This document shows positions 50,775 to 60,615 of a stretch of 64,000 bases of DNA, piece after piece. A program made the translations under genes and the position numbers. Below the pieces are notes generated by a model, which ran no database searches, was not told where the DNA came from, and was given only the letters and a program-made list of their open reading frames with translations. This DNA is from CALMEC01 sp963777565 (GTDB lineage: Bacteria; Actinomycetota; Thermoleophilia; Miltoncostaeales; Miltoncostaeaceae), in contig CAVZQZ010000001.1 of NCBI GenBank assembly GCA_963777565.1, forward strand, positions 93,789 through 157,788, in the 5' to 3' direction. Positions within the stretch are counted from its first letter, which is position 1. The number at the start of each line of letters is the position of its first letter.

Positions 50775-51482
50775 GCACCGACGACCCGTCCACCGGCCAA
50801 CTCGCCCCTTGGTCTTCCGGATCTGGCACTGCTCCTCGCCCCATCGCGGCGCGCGGAGACGCTCGCGCACCGTTCGTGGGCGCCGACGCGCGCACGGTCG
50901 TACGAACGGCTGGAGCTCCTCGGCGACGTCGTGCTCGAGCTCGTCGTGACGGCCGAGCTCCTCACCCGGCATCCGGAGGCGTCCGAGGGGGACCTCGTCT
51001 GGATGCGCCAACAGATCGTCGGCCGAGAGGCCTGCGCCCTCGTCGCGAGCGAGCTCGGACTGCCCGACCGGTTCGTGGAGTCCGCGCCGTCACGCCACCG
51101 CGGGGCCGCGCGTGACATGGCGAAGCAGGTGAGCGTTCAGGCGGCACTCGTCGAGGCTCTGATCGGCGCCTGCTGGACCGATCTCGGTCACGAGCGCACC
51201 ACGCCCGCGGTGCTTGCCGGGTTCGCCGGGGTCATCGACAGCGCCACCCTCGGCCGGCGCGATGCGAAGACCGCGCTGCAGGAGCTCGCCGCCCGCGACC
51301 GCCTCGACGTTCGCTACGAGCTCGTCGATCGCGAGGGCCCGCCCCACGCACGCGTGTTCACCACGCGCGTGTTCGTCGGCGGCAACGAGCAGGGGCAGGG
51401 CTCCGGCAGCTCCAAGCAGGCGTCCGAACAGGCCGCAGCCCAGGTGGCGCTCGAGGCGCATGCGAAGGAGGCCACATGCTGA
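50775..51482 (+). CDS. rnc: ribonuclease III (start unresolved)
   Basis: Double-strand-specific endonuclease maturing rRNA precursors. Seen: LPDLALLLAPSRRAETLAHR, the signature ERLELLGDVVLELVVTAEL, with the metal-binding acids, AKQVSVQAALVEALIGACW, and the C-terminal dsRNA-binding domain DAKTALQELAARDRLDVRYE to GSSKQASEQAAAQVALEAHA. The frame is open from the acpP stop but contains no ATG, GTG or TTG before the conserved region; a CTG (50823 or 50829) or an undetected indel must supply the start. The ERLELLGDVVL string has Val where Ala is usual. Overlaps smc by seven bases. Confidence 0.9.
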   Translation, partial: APTTRPPANSPLGLPDLALLLAPSRRAETLAHRSWAPTRARSYERLELLGDVVLELVVTAELLTRHPEASEGDLVWMRQQIVGREACALVASELGLPDRFVESAPSRHRGAARDMAKQVSVQAALVEALIGACWTDLGHERTTPAVLAGFAGVIDSATLGRRDAKTALQELAARDRLDVRYELVDREGPPHARVFTTRVFVGGNEQGQGSGSSKQASEQAAAQVALEAHAKEATC

Positions 51483-54400
51483 AGCGCGTGCGCATCAAGG
51501 GCTTCAAGTCGTTCGCGGGTGAGGTGACCCTCGAGCTCGGGCCCGGCCTCAACGTCGTCGTCGGCCCCAACGGCTCCGGCAAGAGCAACTTCGCCGAGGC
51601 GATCACGTGGGCGCTGGGCGAGCAGCGCGCCGGAAGGCTCAGAGCGCCCGGCATGGCCGACGTGCTCTACCAAGGTGCGGGCGCCCGGCCACCGGCCGGA
51701 CTGGCGGAGGTCGCGTTGCAGTTCGACGGCGGTCCCGACGGGTCAGGGCCGGCGGAGCTCGAGGTCGGGCGGCGCCTGACGCGCGCGGGCGACTCGGACT
51801 ACCGCGTCAACAGCGCCTCGTGCCGCCTGCTCGACCTCCAGGAGACCCTGTCCACGCGCGGTCTCGGCGCCGAGTCGCTCGCCGTGATCCGCCAGGGTCA
51901 GGTCGAGGCGCTCGCGACCAGCCGCCCGGCCGAGCGGCGGGCCATGCTCGACGAGGCCGCCGGGGTGGGCGTTGCCAAGCGCCGGCGCCGACGGGCGGAG
52001 CAGAAGCTCGCACGGGTCGCCGAGAAGCTCGACCGGGCACGCGATCTCGCAACGGAGCTGTCCTCCCGTGCCCGCGCGCTCGACCGCCAGGCGCGCGCCG
52101 CGGAGCGCGCGGCGGCGCTCGAAGCCGAGATCGTCGAGTTGCGCGAGTCGGAGCGCGCGGCCCGGGCGATCGCCGCGGCTGCCGCCAGGGACGCCGCACA
52201 GGCTGCTTACGAGATCGAGCGTGAGGCCGACACGGTGGCGCAGAGCGTGCTCGAACGTGCACGGGAGCACCGTGCCGCCGAAAGCGAGGCGCGTTCCGCC
52301 GCCGTCGTGACGCTCGAACGCGCCGAGGCGATCGCCGCCACCCTGCGGGCCGCCGCCGACCGCGTCGGAGGGCGTGCCGAGCTTGCCGAGGAGCGGCTGG
52401 CGGAGCTCGAATCACGTCAGGAGCGGCTCGGTCAGGCTCGCGCCGACGCTGCCCGCAGGCTGCTCGAGCTCGAGCAGCAGGAGGCCGCGCTCGGCGAAGA
52501 GCTCCAAGCCGCGTCGGCGGGGCTCGCCGCCGCCCAGGCCGCCGCACGAACGGCGGAGGAGACCGAGATCGCGCTTCGCGCCGCCGAGATCGCGGCGTCG
52601 GAGACGGTCCGCCGCGCCGGCGCGGAGCTCGCCGCATGCGAGGGGACCGTTGCGGATGCCGACCGGCGGGCCGCCGCGGCACAGGACGCCGTCGATCGCT
52701 CCAACGCGGCGTTGGCCGACGCTCGGCGGGAGGCGCCGGAACCGCTCGAGCGCGTTGAGTTCCGGCTCGAGATCGCCGAACGGAGAGTGGATCGGGATCG
52801 TGCCCGGCTCGACGAGGCCGCCGCGGCGGTCGAGGATCGCACAGTGGAGTTGCGGGCCGCCGAGCAGCGCCAGCGCGAAGCCGCAGCCGACGCCCGCCGG
52901 CTCGGCGCCGACATCGGCGACACGACGCGCGGGGCGCTTGGTGAGGGACTCGAGGTGGAGCCTGGGCTGGAACGGGCGGTCGCGGGCGCGATCGGCGCAT
53001 TCGTCGACGCCCAGGTCGCGGCGAACGTCCGCGAGGCGCAGACGAGCATCGAGGCCGGTGCGAGCGCCGTGGTCGTCCCCGCGCCCGCACGCACGTGCTC
53101 GACGATCCCTCGAGGTGCCCGTCCCCTGCGTGAGGCCATCGTCGCGTGTCCGGCGCCGATGCGGGACCATGTCGAGCGTCTCCTCGCCGACGCATGGCTC
53201 GTCGACGACCTCGAGCAGGTGTCACCCGGGCAGACCGGTGTCTTCGTCAACGCGGAGGGCGTGGTCTTCCGGCCCGCCGACGGCACGGTGTCGTCCACCC
53301 AGGCGGCATGGGCGCGTAAGGCGCTCCACCGCCGCGCGCTGAAGCTGCAGGGTGAGGCCTCCGGTGAGGTCGCCATCCTCGAGCCCCTGGTGGCCGACGC
53401 CATCGCGACGCGTGAGGCCCGCCGGAGGCGTCTCCTGGCCAGCGAGCGGGCGGAGGCGCGCGTCGGTGAGCGACTCGCCGCCGAACGCGCCGTCTCGGCC
53501 GCTCGCACCGAGCGGCTGGAGCGCATCACCGCGGACCTCGCGGAGGCCGAGCGGCTGAAGGCCGACGCACTCGACGCCCGTGAGCTCGCCCGCCGCCGGG
53601 TGGACGAGCTGGCCACCGAGCTCGAGGCCGCGCAACAGGCGGTGGGATCAGCCCGCGCTGCGGCGCATACCGGCGCGGCCGAGCTCGAGCGTCTCCGGAC
53701 CGCGCTGCGCGAGGCTCGCAGCACGTCCGCGGCCGTCGACGCGCGTGCCGCAGGGATCCAAGCGCAGGCCGCCGCCGCCCGGGCGCTGATCGGTGCGGCC
53801 GAGAGCCTCCCTCAGGACCTCGCGCTCGTGGCGCGGGCCGCCGCGGCCCTCGGTGACGCGGCCTCGCGCCTCGCGCCGCATGCCGAGGCCACCACCGGCG
53901 CGGTCGCGACCGCCCGCGCGGTGTTCGCGAACGCCGAGGAGCGCCTCTCCGACGCGATGCGCGCAGTCGAGGCGGCCGAGGCCGGAGCAACCGCCTGTCG
54001 CGAGCGCCTCCACCGAGCCGAGGTCGAGCTTCGCATCGCGGAGGAGCGGGCCGCCGAGGCCGGACCGCCTCCCGACGAGGCGCCCGACGAGCCCATGGAT
54101 CCCGACGAGCTCGCCGCGAAGCTGGCCGACCTCGAGCGTCGCCGCATCGGCATCGGGGCGGTCAACGAGCTCGCCGCCGAGGAGCGCGCCGAGCTCGCCG
54201 AGCGTGAGGCCCACATCGCCGAGCAGGTCAAGGACCTCGAGGAGAGCGGCGCAGCGCTGCACACGCATCTCGGCGAGCTGGATGCCGCGGTGGGCGAGGG
54301 CTTCGAGGCGATCTTCCAGGCCGTGTCGACGCGCTTCTCGGAGGTCGTCGAGCTGCTGTTCCCCGGCGGCGTCGGACGCCTTCGGCTCGTGGAGCCCGAC

Positions 54401-54808
54401 GAGGAGGGGGGCGACGAGGGCGTCGAGGTCGAAGTGATCCCGGCAGGCAAGCGGCCGCGGGCGCTCTCCCTGATGTCCGGTGGGGAGCGGTCGCTGATCG
54501 CGATGGCCTTCTGCCTCGCGCTCGCAATGGCACGCCCGGCGCCGTTCTACCTCCTTGACGAGGTCGAGGCGGCCCTCGACGACGCGAACCTGCGCCGCTT
54601 CCTCGCGGTCGTGCGGCGGCTCGCCGACGAGACCCAGTTCCTGGTCATCACCCACCAGCAGCCCACCGTCGAGGTCGCCGATACGCTGTTCGGCGTCACG
54701 ATGGGACAGGACGGCGTCAGCCAGGTGCTCTCACGCCGCCTCGCCCAGTCGGTCGAAGGCCCGGCGCGCCCCTACGTGCGGCGCCAGCTTCGCCTTGTCA
54801 ACTCGTGA
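51476..54808 (+). CDS. smc: chromosome segregation ATPase Smc
   Basis: 1,110 residues, intact over 3.3 kb. N-terminal head with Walker A VVVGPNGSGKSNFAEAITWA, Q-loop and DEAAGVGVAKRRRR start of the coiled coil (about 155-440), a hinge at about 480-620 (GALGEGLEVEPGLERAVAGA, AWLVDDLEQVSPGQTGVF), the returning coil (about 640-890), and the C-terminal head with ABC signature ALSLMSGGERSLIAMAFCLA and Walker B PAPFYLLDEVEAALDD. Somewhat shorter than the usual 1,170-1,200, mainly in the coils. Partner subunits ScpA and ScpB are at 11457 and 12167. Confidence 0.96.
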   Translation: MLKRVRIKGFKSFAGEVTLELGPGLNVVVGPNGSGKSNFAEAITWALGEQRAGRLRAPGMADVLYQGAGARPPAGLAEVALQFDGGPDGSGPAELEVGRRLTRAGDSDYRVNSASCRLLDLQETLSTRGLGAESLAVIRQGQVEALATSRPAERRAMLDEAAGVGVAKRRRRRAEQKLARVAEKLDRARDLATELSSRARALDRQARAAERAAALEAEIVELRESERAARAIAAAAARDAAQAAYEIEREADTVAQSVLERAREHRAAESEARSAAVVTLERAEAIAATLRAAADRVGGRAELAEERLAELESRQERLGQARADAARRLLELEQQEAALGEELQAASAGLAAAQAAARTAEETEIALRAAEIAASETVRRAGAELAACEGTVADADRRAAAAQDAVDRSNAALADARREAPEPLERVEFRLEIAERRVDRDRARLDEAAAAVEDRTVELRAAEQRQREAAADARRLGADIGDTTRGALGEGLEVEPGLERAVAGAIGAFVDAQVAANVREAQTSIEAGASAVVVPAPARTCSTIPRGARPLREAIVACPAPMRDHVERLLADAWLVDDLEQVSPGQTGVFVNAEGVVFRPADGTVSSTQAAWARKALHRRALKLQGEASGEVAILEPLVADAIATREARRRRLLASERAEARVGERLAAERAVSAARTERLERITADLAEAERLKADALDARELARRRVDELATELEAAQQAVGSARAAAHTGAAELERLRTALREARSTSAAVDARAAGIQAQAAAARALIGAAESLPQDLALVARAAAALGDAASRLAPHAEATTGAVATARAVFANAEERLSDAMRAVEAAEAGATACRERLHRAEVELRIAEERAAEAGPPPDEAPDEPMDPDELAAKLADLERRRIGIGAVNELAAEERAELAEREAHIAEQVKDLEESGAALHTHLGELDAAVGEGFEAIFQAVSTRFSEVVELLFPGGVGRLRLVEPDEEGGDEGVEVEVIPAGKRPRALSLMSGGERSLIAMAFCLALAMARPAPFYLLDEVEAALDDANLRRFLAVVRRLADETQFLVITHQQPTVEVADTLFGVTMGQDGVSQVLSRRLAQSVEGPARPYVRRQLRLVNS

Positions 54809-55821
54809 GCGCACCGCCGATCGACCCCGAATTGATCCCCTGGGCGGAGCTCTTCGAGCTTCCCCTCCCGGTGGAGGAGGACGTCGCGCAGGATGAGCCC
54901 CGCCGGGGCATGTTCCGCCGCCTTCGCGACAAGCTCACCACGCCCCAGCAGGCGATCTCGCCGCAGCTCGCGGCGATCTACGCGCCAAGGCTGGTCACCG
55001 AGGACACCTGGGACGATCTGGAGGAGGCGCTCATCCTCGCCGACTGCGGGATGGAGGCCGCAGACGCCCTCGTCACGCACCTCCGCAGCGAGGCGCGGGA
55101 GGGACGCGTCACGAGCGGCGAGACCCTGGCGCAGGCGCTGTGGCGCGAGGTCGCCCGGCAGATGGCCCCCGAGCCGGCCCGGATCCCGCTCGGCGGCGAC
55201 CCGACGGTCATCCTCGTCATCGGCGTCAACGGCAGTGGCAAGACCACCACGATCGGCAAGCTCGCCCACCGGCTCACGTCCCTCGGGCAGAGCGTGGTGA
55301 TCGGCGCGGGCGACACCTTCCGGGCGGCGGCCATCGACCAGCTCGCGGTCTGGGCCGAGCGCGCCGGCGCGCAACTCGTGCGGCAGGGCCCGGGTGCCGA
55401 CCCCGGGGCCGTCACGTACGACGCCATCGCCGCCGGGAAGGCCCGCGGGGCGGACGTCGTCCTCGTCGACACGGCCGGCCGGCTCCAGACGCAGAAGAAC
55501 CTCATGGAGGAGCTCCGCAAGGTCGTATCGGTCGCCGGGAAGCTCGACCCGAACGCCCCCCACGAGACGCTGCTCGTGCTCGACGCGACAACCGGGCAGA
55601 ACGGCATCAGCCAGGCGCAGCTGTTCAACGAGGCGGCGCCCCTCACCGGCGTCGTACTCACGAAGCTCGACGGCATCGCCAAGGGGGGGATCGTCCTCGC
55701 GATCCGCCATCAACTCGGAGTGCCGGTGAAGCTGGTGGGGGTGGGGGAGTCGCTCGAGGATCTCCAGCCGTTCGACGCCGAGGGGTTTGCCCGGGCGATC
55801 TTCGCGCCTCCCGGCGAGTAA
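54805..55821 (+). CDS. ftsY: signal recognition particle receptor
   Basis: GTPase that docks the SRP-ribosome complex at the membrane. 338 residues. Short acidic A-region (about 1-35), N domain helices (GMFRRLRDKLTTPQQAISPQ), then G domain: VIGVNGSGKTTTIGKLAHRL, GAGDTFRAAAIDQLAVWAER, VLVDTAGRLQTQKNLMEELR, TGQNGISQAQLFNEAAPL, LTKLDGIAKGGIVLAI and VGVGESLEDLQPFDAEGF. GTG 54805 overlaps the smc TGA. Partner Ffh is encoded at 57058. Confidence 0.96.
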   Translation: MSAPPIDPELIPWAELFELPLPVEEDVAQDEPRRGMFRRLRDKLTTPQQAISPQLAAIYAPRLVTEDTWDDLEEALILADCGMEAADALVTHLRSEAREGRVTSGETLAQALWREVARQMAPEPARIPLGGDPTVILVIGVNGSGKTTTIGKLAHRLTSLGQSVVIGAGDTFRAAAIDQLAVWAERAGAQLVRQGPGADPGAVTYDAIAAGKARGADVVLVDTAGRLQTQKNLMEELRKVVSVAGKLDPNAPHETLLVLDATTGQNGISQAQLFNEAAPLTGVVLTKLDGIAKGGIVLAIRHQLGVPVKLVGVGESLEDLQPFDAEGFARAIFAPPGE

Positions 55822-55873
55822 GCCGCGGCTACCGGTCGACTCGGATCCTGGGCGGATTTGCGCCGGGTGCGGC

Positions 55874-55886
55874 TACGATTTCCCCT
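55874..55886 (+). promoter_or_regulatory. -10 element of metallopeptidase gene (leaderless)
   Basis: TACGAT (55874-55879), then seven bases, then ATG 55887. No ribosome-binding site. One of the clearest leaderless candidates. Confidence 0.55.
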
Positions 55887-56231
55887 ATGAGTGACACGGA
55901 CGTCGTGGCGGAGGCGGTCAGGGACGCGCTGGACTCCCTCCCGCCGGAGATCGCCGGGAAGGTCGACAACGTCGCGGTGGAGATCGCCGACGAGGTGCCC
56001 GGGCACCCGGGGATCCTCGGCCTCTACCAGGGCATTCCTCAGCCGTACCGGGGCGGCGGGTACGTGGCTGTCCTGCCCGACCGCATCTTGATCTTCCGCC
56101 GTCCGCTGGAGCGGTTCTTCGGCCATGATCCCGAGCTGCTTCGCGCGCAGACCATCCACACGGTGCATCACGAGTTCGCGCACCACTTCGGCATCTCCGA
56201 CGACCGCCTGCGCGAGATCGACCGCTACTAG
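55887..56231 (+). CDS. small zincin-type metallopeptidase (DUF1025-like)
   Basis: 114 residues. The HExxH motif is present as TVHHEFAHHFGISDDRL near the C-terminus, preceded by AVLPDRILIFRRPLERFFG and the N-terminal NVAVEIADEVPGHPGILGLY. This matches the small 'metallopeptidase family' proteins (Zincin_1/DUF1025) common in actinobacteria; the third metal ligand is probably the Asp of SDDRLREID. Cytoplasmic; natural substrate unknown. Own promoter, convergent with the methyltransferase gene (15 bp between stops). Confidence 0.9.
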   Translation: MSDTDVVAEAVRDALDSLPPEIAGKVDNVAVEIADEVPGHPGILGLYQGIPQPYRGGGYVAVLPDRILIFRRPLERFFGHDPELLRAQTIHTVHHEFAHHFGISDDRLREIDRY

Positions 56232-56246
56232 CAGCCGGCCGCGTGA

Positions 56247-56963
56247 CTAGTTCGGCCCGAACTCCCCGATCCACACGGCGGTGGCAGAGCGCAGTTCGAA
56301 CTCGTATCGCAACTGCTGCGGCTCAGGCCGATCGGCGGCCGCCCACCTGAGGTGACGGTCGCGGACGAGGATCTCGCCATAGGCGGCCCCGCTCGTGCCG
56401 TCGAGCGCCACGCGATCCACCGCCGGGTTGTAGCCCAGCGGGAGCGTGACGAGGAGCCGCCCACCGTCGGAGCGCAGCAGCGACCGGAGGTGATGAATGG
56501 CTCGCAGCGGCTTGTCGAGATCGCGCTCCGCCTCGTCCCAACCGGCATGCTCGAGCGTCGAGATCGACACGATGAAGTCGAAGGGTCGCTCGGTCGCGAC
56601 GTCGAGGACGTCGATGTTCTCAACCCTCGGCGCCTGCTCGTACTTGTCGACGACCCGGTGATGGACGGGTCGGTACCGGGAGAGCACATTCCCGACCTCG
56701 AGTCCGAACCCCAACGGCCCGAAACCGTCCACGAACCGCATGGCGACGGGCAGTTCGATGGCGCGCTCTGTCAACCATGTGCGGCCGCTCCGGTGATGCA
56801 CGACCGTATACCGCTCACCACGGTACTCGAAGGTCTCGGGGGTCTCGGTGAGCCGTCGGGCCGCGTAGCGGGCATGCCGGCACCCGCGTTGCGCGACGCT
56901 CAGCAGCAGGCCGCCGACCCCGAACTCGCCGATGTAGCGCCGCAGGCGTGGCAGGTTGATCAA
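56247..56963 (-). CDS. SAM-methyltransferase-fold protein
   Basis: 238 residues from TTG 56963. That start follows a minus-strand TACCGT (56976-56971) by seven bases, the leaderless pattern of the window, and no ATG or GTG fits better. Seen: FGPLGFGLEVGNVLSRYRPV as a degenerate motif I, HHRVVDKYEQAPRVENIDVL with the acidic ribose-binding position, FDFIVSISTLEHAGWDEAE, LLRSDGGRLLVTLPLGYNPA. This layout is that of methyltransferases found with surface-glycan genes, but no such genes are near. Substrate unknown. Confidence 0.8.
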   Translation of the reverse strand: MINLPRLRRYIGEFGVGGLLLSVAQRGCRHARYAARRLTETPETFEYRGERYTVVHHRSGRTWLTERAIELPVAMRFVDGFGPLGFGLEVGNVLSRYRPVHHRVVDKYEQAPRVENIDVLDVATERPFDFIVSISTLEHAGWDEAERDLDKPLRAIHHLRSLLRSDGGRLLVTLPLGYNPAVDRVALDGTSGAAYGEILVRDRHLRWAAADRPEPQQLRYEFELRSATAVWIGEFGPN

Positions 56964-57042
56964 CGCGGCGACGGTACACGAGCGCGCGCTGCCCGGCCGG
57001 GCGCGATCACGGTGGGCGCCGGGGATCTCGGAGGCGGGGCTG

Positions 57043-57057
57043 TACACTCCCCGGCTG
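57043..57057 (+). promoter_or_regulatory. -10 element of ffh
   Basis: TACACT (57043-57048) precedes ATG 57058 by nine bases, without a ribosome-binding site. Confidence 0.45.
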
Positions 57058-58376
<1,319 letters not shown>

Positions 58377-58393
58377 ACCCTCCAAGGAGCAAC

Positions 58394-58645
58394 GTGGTCA
58401 AGATTCGCCTCACCCGAGTGGGCAGCAAGAAGAATGCGATCTACCGAGTCGTCGTCGCCGATGCCCGCTCGCCGCGGGACGGACGCAACATCGAGACGGT
58501 CGGGCGCTACAACCCGCAGACCGAGCCGTCCCTCGTGGAGCTCGACCTCCCGAAGGTGAAGGAGTGGATCGGCAAGGGCGCGCAGCCGAGCCCTGCGGTC
58601 GCGAAGCTCATCAAGATCGTCGAGGCGCAGGGCGCGGCGACCTGA
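58394..58645 (+). CDS. rpsP: 30S ribosomal protein S16
   Basis: 83 residues, complete: MVKIRLTRVGSKKNAIYRVV, VADARSPRDGRNIETVGRYN, LPKVKEWIGKGAQPSPAVAK. GTG 58394 with AAGGAGC upstream. First of the conserved rpsP-khpA-rimM-trmD-rplS order, 17 bp behind ffh. Confidence 0.96.
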   Translation: MVKIRLTRVGSKKNAIYRVVVADARSPRDGRNIETVGRYNPQTEPSLVELDLPKVKEWIGKGAQPSPAVAKLIKIVEAQGAAT

Positions 58646-58646
58646 C

Positions 58647-58895
58647 GTGGCCGACACCGCCGCACTCGAGGAGATGATCGCGGTGCTGGCGCGGGGTCTC
58701 GTCGAGACCCCCGACGAGGTACGGGTACGAGCACGCGAGGATCGCGACCGCACCGTCTTCGAGCTGATGGTCCCCGACGGGCAGCGCGGCCAGGTCATCG
58801 GCCGGGGCGGGCGCATCGCCCACGCCCTGCGCACCGTCACCCAGGCGGCCGGACGCTCGCAGGGCATCCGCGCCGCGCTCGACATCGTCGATTAG
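58647..58895 (+). CDS. khpA: KH-domain RNA-binding protein
   Basis: 82 residues, GTG start one base after the rpsP stop. Single KH domain: LEEMIAVLARGLVETPDEV and the GxxG loop in GQVIGRGGRIAHALRTV. KhpA pairs with KhpB to bind many RNAs; its place between rpsP and rimM is standard in Gram-positive bacteria. Confidence 0.94.
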   Translation: MADTAALEEMIAVLARGLVETPDEVRVRAREDRDRTVFELMVPDGQRGQVIGRGGRIAHALRTVTQAAGRSQGIRAALDIVD

Positions 58896-58907
58896 CTCCA
58901 GCGCCCC

Positions 58908-59434
58908 ATGGCTTCCGACCACCTGGTCGTCATCGGGCGTCTCGGACGGCCCCACGGCGTGGGCGGAGAGATACGCGCGCATCCGACGGGCCCCACCCTC
59001 GCGTCGCTCGCCGTCGGCGACCGGGTCGACGTGATCCCCCCCGGCGGCGACTCCCCCCGGGAGGTTGAGATCCTCGAGATCCGCCACACGCCGGGGTCGC
59101 TGCTTATGCGATTCGCGGGCGCCGATACGCGGGAGGCGGCGGCGGCGCTGACCGGGTCGACGATCGGAGTTCCCGTCGAACGCCGAGCGAGCCTCACCGA
59201 GCCCGACGAGTTCTACGTCACGGAGCTCATCGGCTCGTGCCGTCGGAACCGGATCCGAGGATCTGGGCGAGGTCGTCGACGTCTACGAGGGGTCGGCCAA
59301 CGACGTACTGGTGGTGCGACGCGCGGACGGCGACGACGTGCTGGTGCCCGTTCACGCACGACGCGGTCGAGGACCTCGACCTCGCCGCTCGCCGCATCCG
59401 GATCAGGGAGCGACCTGCTCCCGGGACCCGGTGA
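58908..59434 (+). CDS. rimM: 16S rRNA processing protein RimM (frameshifted)
   Basis: Assembly factor for the 30S head. N-terminal domain intact: LVVIGRLGRPHGVGGEIRAH, VDVIPPGGDSPREVEILEI, DTREAAAALTGSTIGVPVE, then FYVTELIG. After about 59230 the PRC-barrel half changes frame: EVVDVYEGSANDVLVVRRAD, VLVPFTHDAVEDLDLAARRI, ending RERPAPGTR with TGA 59432. Two or three extra bases (near 59235, 59265 and 59350). trmD starts three bases after the stop. Confidence 0.9.
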
Positions 59435-59437
59435 CCG

Positions 59438-60122
59438 ATGAGGATCGACGTCTTCACGCTCTTCCCGGAGTGGTTCGACTGGATGCGCCGGCCGCGCCAC
59501 CTCACCCAACGCCGGCTCTCGACGGCGGGCTCGAGCTGCGGTGCTTCTCGTTCCGCGCGACACCACGCCGCTGCCCAACGGCCAGGTGGACGACGCCCCC
59601 TACGGCGGCGGCCCGGGCATGGTGATCCGCGTGGACGTCATGGCGGCGGCGCTCGAGGCGGTCTACGGCGAGCCCGCCGAGGCGGTGCGCGACAGCCGCC
59701 GGGTGGTCGTCCTCACCCCACGCGGACGCCCGTTCATCGGACTCCGTCGCCCGCGAGCTCGGCCGGCGTGCCGGAGCTCGTCCTGCTCTGCGGTCGCTAC
59801 GAGGGATTCGACGAGCGCGTCCACGAGCCGACTGGCCAGCGACGCGATCTGCCTCGGCCCGTTCGTGCTCGCCGGCGGCGAGGTCGCGGCGATGGCGGTG
59901 ATCGACGCCGTCGCCCGCCGCCTGCCCGGGCGCCCTCGGCAACGCCGAGAGCCTCGAGCGCGAGTCGTTCTCCGAGGCGCTCGGCGGCCGCGTCGAGCAC
60001 CCCCACTACACGCGCCCGCCGGAGTTCCGCGGCTGGAGCGTGCCCCGAGGTGCTCTGCTCGGGAGACCACGGCGCGATCGCCCGCTGGCGCGACGGAGCA
60101 GCTCGGCACGTCCCCGTCGTAG
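59438..60122 (+). CDS. trmD: tRNA m1G37 methyltransferase (frameshifted)
   Basis: SPOUT methyltransferase protecting against +1 frameshifting at proline codons. Seen in pieces: MRIDVFTLFPEWFDWM, TPLPNGQVDDAPYGGGPGMV, VVVLTPRGRPF, the knot strings LVLLCGRYEGFDERVHE and LGPFVLAGGEVAAMAVIDAV, ESFSEALGGRVEHPHYTRPP and EVLCSGDHGAIARWR. About eight indels from 59505 to 60095. The likely end is QLGTSPS with TAG 60120. It is ironic but presumably accidental that the frame-maintenance gene lies in an error patch. Confidence 0.9.
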
Positions 60123-60209
60123 GCCGCCTGCAGCTCGGCCTTCGCGGCCAGGCTTGCTATGCTGCCCGCTCGCTTCGTCGGTCGGACTGGCACGCCGGAG
60201 GAACACCGC

Positions 60210-60554
60210 GTGAGCGTCATCGAGAGCCTTGAGCGCGAGCAGCTCCGCGACGACGTCCCGGAGTTCAAGTCCGGCGACACCGTCAAGGTCCACTTCCGCG
60301 TGATCGAGGGCACACGCCAGCGCATCCAGGTGTTCGAGGGCATCGTGATCAAGCGCCAGGGCTCCACGCGCCGCGAGACCTTCACCGTCCGCAAGCAGAG
60401 CTTCGGCGTTGGCGTGGAGCGGACGTTCCCCGTGCACTCGCCGAAGATCGAGCGGATCGAGCGCGTGATGGAGGGCGACGTCCGCCGCGCCAAGCTGTAC
60501 TACCTCCGCGGCAAGGTCGGCAAGAAGGCCCGCATCCGCGAGAAGCAGCGCTAG
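60210..60554 (+). CDS. rplS: 50S ribosomal protein L19
   Basis: 114 residues, complete and in frame: VIESLEREQLRDDVPEFKSG, DTVKVHFRVIEGTRQRIQVF, GIVIKRQGSTRRETFTVRKQ, KLYYLRGKVGKKARIREKQR. GTG 60210 with CGGAGGA upstream. A TATGCT -10 candidate at about 60158 could give it its own promoter after trmD. Confidence 0.95.
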   Translation: MSVIESLEREQLRDDVPEFKSGDTVKVHFRVIEGTRQRIQVFEGIVIKRQGSTRRETFTVRKQSFGVGVERTFPVHSPKIERIERVMEGDVRRAKLYYLRGKVGKKARIREKQR

Positions 60555-60615
60555 AACCCGCGGTGCCTCGTCTCGGGAGTCCGTGCGGACGACGAGTGCG
60601 AGTGACGGACCAGAG

